A stretch of 64,000 bases of DNA from CAIWHR01 sp963773195 (GTDB taxonomy: Bacteria; Pseudomonadota; Gammaproteobacteria; Burkholderiales; Casimicrobiaceae). Of this stretch, positions 17,661 through 25,092 are shown piece by piece (position 1 is the first letter of the stretch; each line of letters begins with the position of its first letter). A model generated the notes under the pieces. That model worked only from the letters and a program-made list of their open reading frames with translations. It did not search any database and was not told the DNA's origin. The stretch lies in contig CAVZAE010000018.1 in NCBI GenBank assembly GCA_963773195.1, positions 62,001 to 126,000 of the forward strand, given 5' to 3'. The position numbers and the translations under genes are program-made.

Positions 17661-18515
17661 ATGTCAGCTGCCTTCCGCCGTCACTCGCCGCTGGGCGACG
17701 CCGTTCCGCTGGTCTTCGATTCGCCGCACAGTGGCGAAAGCTACCCGGCGGACTTCGACCACGCGCCGCCGCGGGCCGAGGTGCGCCGGGCAGAGGACAC
17801 GCACGTTGCCCGCCTCTACGCCTGCGTGCCACGCCACGGGGCGACGCTCGTCGAGGCGCTGTTCCCGCGTGCGTACATCGACCCCAACCGCGGCCTTGCC
17901 GACATCGACCTCGAGCTCATCGACGGCGTCTGGCCGGGGCCGGTCGCGGTGTCGCGCAAGACGACGCAGGGAATCGGCCTCGTCTGGCGCGTCGCGCGCG
18001 ACGGTGCACCGATGTACGCACGCAAGCTCGCCGTGGGCGAAGTGCGGGAGCGGATCGACGACTACTATCTCCCGTACCATGCGGCGCTCGCGGCGGATCT
18101 CGACGCCGCCCATCGCGCGTTCGGCGCGGTCTGGCACGTCAACTGCCACTCGATGCCTGCGGTCGGCGATGCGAACGCCGACGATCCGGGCCGCGCGCGC
18201 GCGGATTTCGTGCTGGGCGACCGCGACGGCACGACCTGCGCGCCGGCGTTCACGCGCGCGGTCGCCGACATCCTGAGCGGGATGGGCTACGACGTCGCGA
18301 TCAACGACCCGTACAAGGGCGTCGAGATCGTGCGCCGCCACGGGCGGCCCGCGGAGCACCGGCACAGCCTGCAGATCGAGATCAATCGCCGGTTGTACAT
18401 GGACGAGTCGACGCTGGCGCCGAACGCAGGCTATTCGACGCTCGAGCGCAATCTCGATCGGCTCGTCGCCGGGATCGCTGCGTTCGTGCGTGCGCAACTC
18501 CGCGACCGGGTGTGA
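17661..18515 (+). CDS. N-formylglutamate amidohydrolase-family protein
   Basis: 284 aa; belongs to the N-formylglutamate amidohydrolase (HutG-like deformylase) family. Seen: the family start VFDSPHSGESYPADF, then EDTHVARLYACVPRHGATLVEALFPRAYIDPNR, the GLVWR motif, and VWHVNCHSMPAVG. The late QIEINRRLYMD is also characteristic. It starts ATG 2 bases after the dppF-like stop, so it is in the importer operon. Known members cleave N-formyl-L-glutamate to formate and glutamate in histidine degradation, but no hut genes are nearby. A role on an imported N-acyl amino acid or peptide is inference. Confidence 0.8.
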   Translation: MSAAFRRHSPLGDAVPLVFDSPHSGESYPADFDHAPPRAEVRRAEDTHVARLYACVPRHGATLVEALFPRAYIDPNRGLADIDLELIDGVWPGPVAVSRKTTQGIGLVWRVARDGAPMYARKLAVGEVRERIDDYYLPYHAALAADLDAAHRAFGAVWHVNCHSMPAVGDANADDPGRARADFVLGDRDGTTCAPAFTRAVADILSGMGYDVAINDPYKGVEIVRRHGRPAEHRHSLQIEINRRLYMDESTLAPNAGYSTLERNLDRLVAGIAAFVRAQLRDRV

Positions 18516-18586
18516 CTGGTCGATTGGCCTGACCACTAGCGGCTTTCGAGGCGGGCGCCTGACGGCCGCCTCGCCGGTCTGCCGCG

Positions 18587-18616
18587 TTGGCACGCGCGTG
18601 CGCGCTGCGGTATAAT
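18587..18616 (+). promoter_or_regulatory. Sigma-70 promoter of tpiA-secG
   Basis: TTGGCA (18587-18592), an 18-base spacer, then a perfect TATAAT (18611-18616), about 75 bases before the tpiA ATG. It lies in the only sizeable gap between the Dpp operon and tpiA and is the best consensus promoter seen in the window. It may also serve secG, the tRNA and nuo. Confidence 0.7.
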
Positions 18617-18691
18617 TGTTCGGTTTTGCAGGCGCGACGGCCTTTTCCGGGCGGAACGGCGCGTTTGGGCACGAAATGGGCCTAGGGCGCG

Positions 18692-19426
18692 ATGCGCGGC
18701 AAACTCGTCGTCGGCAACTGGAAGATGAACGGCACGCTGGCGGCGAACGCGGCGCTGCTCGACGCCATTGCAGCCGGTGCGTCGGATACGGCGGGGCGCG
18801 CGCTCGCGGTCTGCGTCCCGTATCCGTATCTGGTGCAGGCGCAGGCCGCGCTCGAGTCGACGCCGGTCGCGTGGGGCGCACAGGACGTGAGTGAGCACGC
18901 GGTCGGGGCCTATACGGGCGAGGTGTCGCCGGGAATGCTGGTCGAATTTGGGTGCCGCTATGCAATCGTGGGCCACTCGGAGCGCCGGCAGTATTTCGGC
19001 GATACCGATCAGGTCGTCGCCGGCAAGGCGAAAGCGGCGCTCGCAGCGGGACTCGTGCCTATTGCGTGCGTCGGCGAGACGGCGACGGAGCGTGACGCAG
19101 GGAGCACGGAGGCTGTCGTGCTGCGCCAGCTCGATGCCGTGCTCGAGGGTGTGGGGCGGGACGCTGTGCGGATGGTGGTGGCCTACGAGCCGGTCTGGGC
19201 GATCGGAACCGGGCGAACCGCGACGCCCGAGCAGGCGCAGGCCGTGCACGCAACATTGCGGGCGCGGCTCGCCGGGGCCGGAGCGGCGGGTGTCTCGCTG
19301 CTCTACGGTGGCAGTGTGAAGGCGGACAACGCGCGAGCGCTGTTCGGAATGCCGGATATCGACGGCGGGCTGATTGGTGGCGCGTCGCTGAAGGCCGGGG
19401 AATTTCTCGCAATTGCGCGTGCCTGA
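18692..19426 (+). CDS. tpiA: Triosephosphate isomerase
   Basis: Glycolytic enzyme interconverting dihydroxyacetone phosphate and glyceraldehyde 3-phosphate; cytoplasmic TIM barrel, 244 aa. Catalytic residues visible: K11 in GNWKMNG, H95 in VGHSERRQYFGD, E166 in AYEPVWAIGTG, and the phosphate-gripping LYGGSVKADN near the C-terminus. The ATG at 18692 gives the standard N-terminus MRGKLVVGNWKMNG. Followed by secG, as in other betaproteobacteria. Confidence 0.97.
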   Translation: MRGKLVVGNWKMNGTLAANAALLDAIAAGASDTAGRALAVCVPYPYLVQAQAALESTPVAWGAQDVSEHAVGAYTGEVSPGMLVEFGCRYAIVGHSERRQYFGDTDQVVAGKAKAALAAGLVPIACVGETATERDAGSTEAVVLRQLDAVLEGVGRDAVRMVVAYEPVWAIGTGRTATPEQAQAVHATLRARLAGAGAAGVSLLYGGSVKADNARALFGMPDIDGGLIGGASLKAGEFLAIARA

Positions 19427-19457
19427 CGCAGGCGGTGCGCGATCGCAGGAGTCGCGA

Positions 19458-19859
19458 ATGAGCTTGTTACAAACGTTGTTATTGGTGCTTCATCTGCTGG
19501 TCGCGGTCGCCATCTGCGGCTTCGTGCTGCTTCAACACGGCAAGGGTGCCGACATGGGTGCGGCCTTTGGCAGCGGTTCGTCGGGCAGCGTCTTCGGCGC
19601 TGCGGGGTCCGCCAACTTCCTGTCCCGCACCACGGCGATCCTGGCTGCGATCTTTTTCGCGTCGAGCCTCGGGCTCACCTGGTTCGCGACCACGCAGGGC
19701 GGGCCAAAGGGCGTGATGCAGCAAGGCATCGTCGAGAAAATGGCGCCGAAGTCGAACGAAGTGCCGGCGGCGCCCGGTGCGGCGCCGGCTGCCGAGCCCG
19801 CGAAGGCAGCGCCCGAAAGCGCGCCGGCGGGCTCGAAGTCGAGCGAGGTGCCGAAGTAA
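19458..19859 (+). CDS. secG: Preprotein translocase subunit SecG
   Basis: Small subunit of the SecYEG channel, 133 aa. Two TM helices (LLQTLLLVLHLLVAVAICGFVLL and AILAAIFFASSLGLTWF) frame the conserved cytoplasmic loop QHGKGADMGAAFGSGSSGSVFGAAGSANFLSR. The C-terminal tail is long, Ala/Pro-rich and low-complexity, as is common in Burkholderiales. Starts at the ATG at 19458; an in-frame earlier ATG at 19413 lies inside tpiA. Confidence 0.95.
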   Translation: MSLLQTLLLVLHLLVAVAICGFVLLQHGKGADMGAAFGSGSSGSVFGAAGSANFLSRTTAILAAIFFASSLGLTWFATTQGGPKGVMQQGIVEKMAPKSNEVPAAPGAAPAAEPAKAAPESAPAGSKSSEVPK

Positions 19860-19870
19860 TCGTGGACCAA

Positions 19871-19955
19871 GCCGACGTGGTGAAATTGGTAGACACGCTG
19901 TCTTGAGGGGGCAGTGGGGTAACCCGTGGGAGTTCGAGTCTCCCCGTCGGCACCA
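19871..19955 (+). tRNA. tRNA-Leu (anticodon GAG)
   Basis: 85 bases including an encoded 3' CCA. Acceptor GCCGACG pairs with CGTCGGC, D-arm AAATTGGTAGA, anticodon stem CTGTC/GGCAG with loop TTGAGGG (anticodon GAG, reads CUC), long class II variable arm, and T-loop TTCGAGT. Sits between secG and nuoA, the usual betaproteobacterial position. Confidence 0.96.
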
Positions 19956-20005
19956 GTTGCAAACGGCGCTTCGCGTGAGGGGACGGCGCGGCGCACGATG
20001 ATCGT

Positions 20006-20030
20006 CCCGGCGGCGGATCCGCCGGCCGGG
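20006..20030 (+). repeat. GC-rich palindrome before nuoA
   Basis: A near-perfect palindrome centred on GGATCC (CCCGGCGGCGGATCC and its mirror half) between the tRNA and nuoA. No T-run follows. Could limit read-through from the tRNA or mark its 3' processing; no firm function. Confidence 0.35.
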
Positions 20031-20083
20031 AACGGGAACGAGGACCGCTTCGCGGGCGGCACAAGCGCTAGCGATCGACGAAC

Positions 20084-20440
20084 ATGCTGGAACAGTATCT
20101 ACCGATCCTGCTCTTCATCCTGGTCGGCCTGACCGTCGGGGCCGTCCTACTCACGGTCGGCACCGTGCTCTCGCCGAATCGCCCCGATCCGGCGAAGCTC
20201 TCCCCCTACGAGTGCGGCTTCGAGGCGTTCGAGGACGCGCGGATGAAGTTCGACGTCCGCTACTACCTGGTCGCGATCCTGTTCATCCTGTTCGATCTCG
20301 AGATCGCGTTCCTCTTCCCATGGGCGGTCGTCTTGCAGGACGTCGGCTTCCTCGGCTTCGTCGCGATGATGGTCTTCCTTGCGGTTCTCGTCGTCGGCTT
20401 CATCTACGAGTGGAAGAAGGGTGCACTAGAGTGGGAATAA
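20084..20440 (+). CDS. nuoA: NADH-quinone oxidoreductase subunit A
   Basis: Membrane subunit of respiratory complex I, 118 aa with three helices. The conserved loop NRPDPAKLSPYECGFEAFEDARMKFDVRYYLVAILFILFDLE (family signature with the quinone-site cysteine in SPYECGF) is complete. First gene of the nuo operon, 128 bases after the tRNA-Leu; nuoB starts 3 bases after its stop. Confidence 0.97.
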   Translation: MLEQYLPILLFILVGLTVGAVLLTVGTVLSPNRPDPAKLSPYECGFEAFEDARMKFDVRYYLVAILFILFDLEIAFLFPWAVVLQDVGFLGFVAMMVFLAVLVVGFIYEWKKGALEWE

Positions 20441-20443
20441 GCC

Positions 20444-20920
20444 ATGGCGATTGAAGGTGTCCTCGAGAAAGGCTTCGTCACCACGTCCGCCGATGCGCTG
20501 ATCAACTGGGCGCGCAACGGCTCGATGTGGCCGATGAGCTTTGGCCTCGCCTGCTGTGCGGTCGAGATGATGCACGCCGGCGCCTCCCGCTACGACCTTG
20601 ACCGCTTCGGCGTCGTGTTCCGGCCGAGCCCGCGCCAGTCCGACGTGATGATCGTCGCCGGCACGCTGTGCAACAAGATGGCGCCGGCGCTGCGCAAGGT
20701 GTACGACCAGATGCCCGAGCCGCGCTGGGTGATCTCGATGGGCTCATGCGCGAACGGTGGCGGCTACTATCACTATTCGTACTCGGTCGTCCGCGGCTGC
20801 GATCGGATCGTGCCGGTCGACATTTATGTTCCGGGCTGCCCGCCCACGGCGGAGGCGCTGCTCTACGGCGTGGTGCAGCTCCAGAACAAGATCTGGCGCA
20901 CGAACACGATCGCCCGCTGA
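20444..20920 (+). CDS. nuoB: NADH-quinone oxidoreductase subunit B
   Basis: Peripheral-arm subunit that holds the terminal [4Fe-4S] cluster N2 next to the quinone site; 158 aa. Cluster ligands are visible: adjacent cysteines in GLACCAVEM, then SMGSCANGGGYYHYSYSV and VPGCPPTAEALLYG. The stop shares its A with the nuoC ATG. Confidence 0.97.
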   Translation: MAIEGVLEKGFVTTSADALINWARNGSMWPMSFGLACCAVEMMHAGASRYDLDRFGVVFRPSPRQSDVMIVAGTLCNKMAPALRKVYDQMPEPRWVISMGSCANGGGYYHYSYSVVRGCDRIVPVDIYVPGCPPTAEALLYGVVQLQNKIWRTNTIAR

Positions 20921-21519
20921 TGGCTTCCCGCATCGAAACGCTCGCCGCGGCGCTCCCTGCGGTCCTCGGCGAACGGCTCGCGTCCGTCACTGTCGATCGT
21001 GGCGAGGTCACCGCGGTCGTCCGCGCCATCGAGCTCGATGCGACGCTGCGCCTGCTGCGCGATCGCCCCGAGCTTCGCTTTGCGATGCTGATCGACCTCT
21101 GCGGCGTCGACTACTCGACCTACGGCGGTGGCGCGCACGAGGGCCCACGCTTCGCCGTCGTCTATCACCTGCTTTCGCTCGAGCACAACTGGCGGCTCCG
21201 CGCGCGCGTGTTCGCCCCCGACGACGATTTCCCGGTCGTCGCGAGCTCGGTCGACGTCTGGCCCGCCGCGAACTGGTTCGAGCGCGAGGCGTTCGATCTC
21301 TACGGCCTCGTGTTCACGGGGCATCCGGACCTGCGGCGCCTGCTGACCGACTACGGCTTCGTCGGGCATCCGTTCCGCAAGGATTTCCCGCTGTCCGGCA
21401 ATGTCGAGGTCCGCTACGACCCGGAGCAGGGCCGCGTGATCTATCAGCCGGTATCGATCGAGCCGCGCGAGATCACGCCGCGTATCATCCGCGAGGACAG
21501 CTACGGTACCAGCGAGTAG
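20920..21519 (+). CDS. nuoC: NADH-quinone oxidoreductase subunit C
   Basis: 30-kDa subunit of the complex I connecting module, 199 aa. Conserved ending ERE(A)FDLYGLVFTGHPDLRRLLTDYGFVGHPFRKDFPLSGNVEVRYD is present. The ATG at 20920 overlaps the nuoB stop; a longer frame upstream is in nuoB. Separate from nuoD here, unlike the enterobacterial nuoCD fusion, as expected for betaproteobacteria. Confidence 0.96.
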   Translation: MASRIETLAAALPAVLGERLASVTVDRGEVTAVVRAIELDATLRLLRDRPELRFAMLIDLCGVDYSTYGGGAHEGPRFAVVYHLLSLEHNWRLRARVFAPDDDFPVVASSVDVWPAANWFEREAFDLYGLVFTGHPDLRRLLTDYGFVGHPFRKDFPLSGNVEVRYDPEQGRVIYQPVSIEPREITPRIIREDSYGTSE

Positions 21520-21524
21520 TCGCG

Positions 21525-22778
21525 ATGGCCGAGATCCGCAACTACACGATGAACTTCGGTCCGCAGCACCCTGCGGCACACGGCGTGCTGCGCCTCGTGC
21601 TCGAGCTCGACGGCGAGGTCATCGAGCGCGCGGACCCGCATATCGGGCTCCTGCACCGCGCGACGGAAAAGTTGGCCGAGTACAAGACCTACATCCAGTC
21701 GCTGCCGTACATGGACCGGCTCGACTATGTGTCGATGATGTGCAACGAGCACGCCTACTGCCTCGCGATCGAGCGGCTGCTCGGGCTCGAAGTGCCGGAG
21801 CGTGCGCAGTACATCCGCGTGATGTTCGACGAGATCACGCGGATTCTGAATCACCTGCTGTGGCTCGGGGCCCACTCGCTCGACGTCGGCGGCATGACGA
21901 CGTTCCTCTACTGCTTCCGCGAGCGCGAGGACCTCTTCGATGTCTACGAGGCGGTGTCGGGCGCGCGGATGCATGCGGCGTACTACCGCCCGGGCGGCGT
22001 CTATCGCGACCTGCCCGACCGGATGCCGCAGTACCAGGCGCAACAGTCGCGCAACGCGAGCACGCTGCGGGCGATGAACGCGAACCGCCAGGGGTCGCTG
22101 CTCGACTTTATCGAGGACTTCACCCACCGCTTCCCCGGCTACGTCGACGACTACGAGACGCTGCTGACCGAGAACCGGATCTGGAAGCAGCGCACGGTCG
22201 GCATCGGCGTCGTGTCGGCGGAGCGGGCGATCGCGCTCGGGTTCACCGGCGCGATGCTGCGCGGGTCAGGCGTCGAGTGGGACTTGCGCAAGAAGCAGCC
22301 GTACGCCGTCTACGACCGGATGGACTTCGACATTCCCGTCGGTACCCACGGCGACTGCTACGATCGCTACCTCGTTCGCGTGGCCGAGATGCGGCAGTCG
22401 AACCGCATCGTCAAGCAGTGCGTCGACTGGCTGCGCAAGAATCCTGGCCCGGTCATCACCGGCAACCATAAGGTCGCGCCGCCTTCGCGCGAGGCGATGA
22501 AGACCAACATGGAAGAGCTGATTCATCACTTCAAGCTCTTCACCGAGGGCATGCACGTGCCGCCGGGCGAGGCCTATGCGGCGATCGAGCATCCGAAGGG
22601 CGAATTCGGCGTCTACATCGTCTCGGATGGCGCGAACAAGCCCTATCGGGTCAAGCTCCGTCCCCCCGACTTCCCCCATCTCGCTGCGCTCGACGAAATG
22701 TCGCGGGGTCACATGATCGCGGATGTCGTCGCGATCATCGGGACGCAGGACATCGTGTTCGGCTCGATCGACCGATGA
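21525..22778 (+). CDS. nuoD: NADH-quinone oxidoreductase subunit D
   Basis: 49-kDa subunit, 417 aa, forming the quinone pocket with NuoB. Begins MAEIRNYTMNFGPQHPAAHGVLRL, with the pocket histidine motif GPQHPAAHG. It also has HIGLLHRATEKLAEYKTYIQSLPYMDRLDYVSMM and the terminal DIVFGSIDR. The stop overlaps the start of the inserted DUF4019-like gene (ATGA). Confidence 0.97.
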   Translation: MAEIRNYTMNFGPQHPAAHGVLRLVLELDGEVIERADPHIGLLHRATEKLAEYKTYIQSLPYMDRLDYVSMMCNEHAYCLAIERLLGLEVPERAQYIRVMFDEITRILNHLLWLGAHSLDVGGMTTFLYCFREREDLFDVYEAVSGARMHAAYYRPGGVYRDLPDRMPQYQAQQSRNASTLRAMNANRQGSLLDFIEDFTHRFPGYVDDYETLLTENRIWKQRTVGIGVVSAERAIALGFTGAMLRGSGVEWDLRKKQPYAVYDRMDFDIPVGTHGDCYDRYLVRVAEMRQSNRIVKQCVDWLRKNPGPVITGNHKVAPPSREAMKTNMEELIHHFKLFTEGMHVPPGEAYAAIEHPKGEFGVYIVSDGANKPYRVKLRPPDFPHLAALDEMSRGHMIADVVAIIGTQDIVFGSIDR

Positions 22779-23275
22779 CACGCCTCCGCGTCGCTACGGT
22801 GATCGTGATAATGACTGTCGCGATCGGTGCCCGGGCGCAGACGCCCGCGCCCGCGGCTCCGGCGGCATCGGCGCCGCCCGCGACGACGGCGCCACCGACG
22901 GCGCCGCCTGCGGAGCAGCCGACGCTGCGCGACGACCGCGATTCGATCGACGCCGGCATCAAGTGGCTTGCGCTCATCGATGCTGGCAAGGCGGGCGCCG
23001 CGTGGGACCTCTCGTCCAAGCAGCTCAAGTCCGCCGTCACCCGCATCAAGTTCGTCGACGGCATGCGCGACGCGCGGAAGTCGCTCGGCAAGCTCGAGGG
23101 CAGGACGGCGGAGCGTTTCGCGCGCTCGCACCAGATGCCCGGGGCGCCCGATGGCGACTACGTGATCATCGAGTACACGGCCCGGTTCGCCCAGGGCCGG
23201 AAGCTGCAGGAACAGCTGGTGTGGGCGATCGAAGACGGCGATATCTGGCGCGTCGCCGGCTATTACTACCGATGA
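22775..23275 (+). CDS. DUF4019-like exported protein inserted in the nuo operon
   Basis: 166 aa. An N-terminal signal peptide (MTRLRVATVIVIMTVAIGARA) is followed by a Pro/Ala/Thr-rich linker (about residues 22-50) and a compact domain. The domain pattern is WLALIDAGKAGAAWDLSSKQLKSAV, then PGAPDGDYVIIEYTARF and a terminal WRVAGYYYR, which matches the DUF4019 family. Overlaps nuoD by 4 bases (ATGA) and nuoE by 4 bases (ATGA), so it is fully built into the operon. DUF4019 function is unknown; a periplasmic role coupled to complex I production is inference. Confidence 0.8.
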   Translation: MTRLRVATVIVIMTVAIGARAQTPAPAAPAASAPPATTAPPTAPPAEQPTLRDDRDSIDAGIKWLALIDAGKAGAAWDLSSKQLKSAVTRIKFVDGMRDARKSLGKLEGRTAERFARSHQMPGAPDGDYVIIEYTARFAQGRKLQEQLVWAIEDGDIWRVAGYYYR

Positions 23276-23778
23276 CCTCGCCGCCGATGCTCTCCGCCGA
23301 CGCGCTCCAGAAGATCGATCGCGAGATCGCGAAGTACCCGCCCGACCGCAAGGAATCGGCGGTGATGTCGGCGCTCGCGATCGCGCAGGACGAGAAGGGT
23401 TGGCTGTCGACCGAGACGATGGACTTCGTCGCGCACTACCTCGGCATGGCCCCGGTGGCTGTCTACGAGGTGGCCACGTTCTACACGATGTACAACCTGA
23501 AGCCCCTCGGTACGTACAAGATCACGATCTGCACGAACCTTCCCTGTGCGCTGCAGGACGCGGTCGAGTCGGCGGAATACCTGAAGCAAAAGCTCGGCGT
23601 CGGCTTCGGCGAGACCACCTCGGATGGCAAGGTGACGCTGGTGGAGGGAGAATGCTTCGGGGCCTGCGGCGACGCGCCGGTGCTCCTCGTCAACAACAAG
23701 CGGATGTGCAGCTTCATGCGCCGCGAGCAGCTCGACGCGCTGCTCGCGGAAATGGCCGCGGCACGTGGCGGTTCCTGA
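23272..23778 (+). CDS. nuoE: NADH-quinone oxidoreductase subunit E
   Basis: 24-kDa subunit with [2Fe-2S] cluster N1a, 168 aa. Ligands are seen in CTNLPCALQ and GECFGACGDAPV. ATG at 23272 overlaps the stop of the DUF4019-like gene; the stop shares bases with the nuoF ATG. Works with NuoF and NuoG in the NADH-oxidising module. Confidence 0.96.
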   Translation: MTSPPMLSADALQKIDREIAKYPPDRKESAVMSALAIAQDEKGWLSTETMDFVAHYLGMAPVAVYEVATFYTMYNLKPLGTYKITICTNLPCALQDAVESAEYLKQKLGVGFGETTSDGKVTLVEGECFGACGDAPVLLVNNKRMCSFMRREQLDALLAEMAAARGGS

Positions 23779-25082
23779 TGAGCGCCCCTGGCGGCCTGCT
23801 CGACTACGGCCCGGATGCCATCCTGATGGCGGGGCTTAACGGCGACAACTGGCGGCTCAAGGACTACGTCGCCCGCGGCGGCTACGAGGCGCTGCGCAAG
23901 GTGCTCTCGGAAAAGGTTCCGCCCGCGGCGGTGATCGCCGAGATCAAGAAATCGGCGCTGCGCGGTCGCGGCGGCGCGGGCTTCCCGACCGGGCTCAAGT
24001 GGAGCTTCATGCCCCAGCAGTTTACCGGCGACAAATACCTGGTCTGCAACTCCGACGAAGGCGAGCCCGGCACGTTCAAGGATCGCGACATCCTCCGCTA
24101 CAACCCGCATGCGCTGATCGAAGGCATGGCGATCGCCGCCTACGCGATGGGCTGCAAGCGCGGGTACAACTACGTTCATGGCGAGATCTGGAACGTCTAC
24201 GAGCGCTGCGAGCAAGCGCTCGCCGAGGCGTACGAGGCCGGTTTCGTGGGCGACGACATCGTCGGTTCGGGATTTTCATTTCAGCTTCAGAACCACCACG
24301 GTTACGGCGCGTACATCTGTGGCGAAGAGACGGCGCTCCTCGAATCGCTGGAAGGCAAGAAAGGCCAGCCGCGCTTCAAGCCGCCGTTCCCGGCGAGCTT
24401 CGGGCTCTATGGCAAGCCGACGACGATCAACAATACCGAGACGTTCGCCGCGGTGCCCTGGATCATCAAGAACGGCGGCGAGGCGTTCCTGAATCTGGGC
24501 CGGCCCAACAACGGCGGTACCAAGCTCTTCTCGGTGTCGGGCGACGTGCGGCGGCCGGGCAATTTCGAGGTGAAACTCGGCACACCGTTCGCGACGTTGC
24601 TCGCAATGGCGGGCGGCGTGCGGGAGGGACGGAAGCTCAAAGCGGTGATTCCGGGCGGCTCGTCGATGCCGGTGCTGCCCGGGGAGATCATGATGGCGAC
24701 CGATATGGACTACGACTCGATCGCGAAGGCGGGGTCGATGCTGGGGTCCGGCGCGGTCATCGTGATGGACGATACGCGCTGCATGGTGAAGTCGCTCCTG
24801 CGGCTCTCGTATTTCTACTACGAGGAGTCGTGCGGCCAGTGCACACCGTGCCGCGAGGGCACCGGCTGGCTGTGGCGTGTCGTCCACCGGATCGAGAACG
24901 GGGAAGGCCGGACCGAGGACCTCGACCTCCTGAATTCGGTCGCCGACAACATCGCGGGCCGGACGATCTGTGCGCTGGGCGATGCCGCGGCGCTGCCGGT
25001 CAAAAGCTTCGTCAAGCACTTCCGCGACGAATTCCAGCACCACGTTGACCACAAGCGCTGCATCGTGGATCCCTACTTCTAG
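23778..25082 (+). CDS. nuoF: NADH-quinone oxidoreductase subunit F
   Basis: NADH- and FMN-binding subunit, 434 aa. FMN/NADH site glycine-rich segment SALRGRGGAGFPTGLKWSF, GAYICGEETALLESLEG, and the [4Fe-4S] N3 ligands in ESCGQCTPCREGTGW are present, with the fourth cysteine in TICALGDAAALP. The start overlaps the nuoE stop by one base. Confidence 0.97.
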   Translation: MSAPGGLLDYGPDAILMAGLNGDNWRLKDYVARGGYEALRKVLSEKVPPAAVIAEIKKSALRGRGGAGFPTGLKWSFMPQQFTGDKYLVCNSDEGEPGTFKDRDILRYNPHALIEGMAIAAYAMGCKRGYNYVHGEIWNVYERCEQALAEAYEAGFVGDDIVGSGFSFQLQNHHGYGAYICGEETALLESLEGKKGQPRFKPPFPASFGLYGKPTTINNTETFAAVPWIIKNGGEAFLNLGRPNNGGTKLFSVSGDVRRPGNFEVKLGTPFATLLAMAGGVREGRKLKAVIPGGSSMPVLPGEIMMATDMDYDSIAKAGSMLGSGAVIVMDDTRCMVKSLLRLSYFYYEESCGQCTPCREGTGWLWRVVHRIENGEGRTEDLDLLNSVADNIAGRTICALGDAAALPVKSFVKHFRDEFQHHVDHKRCIVDPYF

Positions 25083-25092
25083 CCCGGAATCA

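Noticed and set aside
20006..20030. Intrinsic terminator between tRNA-Leu and nuoA
   Set aside because: A GC-rich palindrome without a T-run; not enough for a terminator call.
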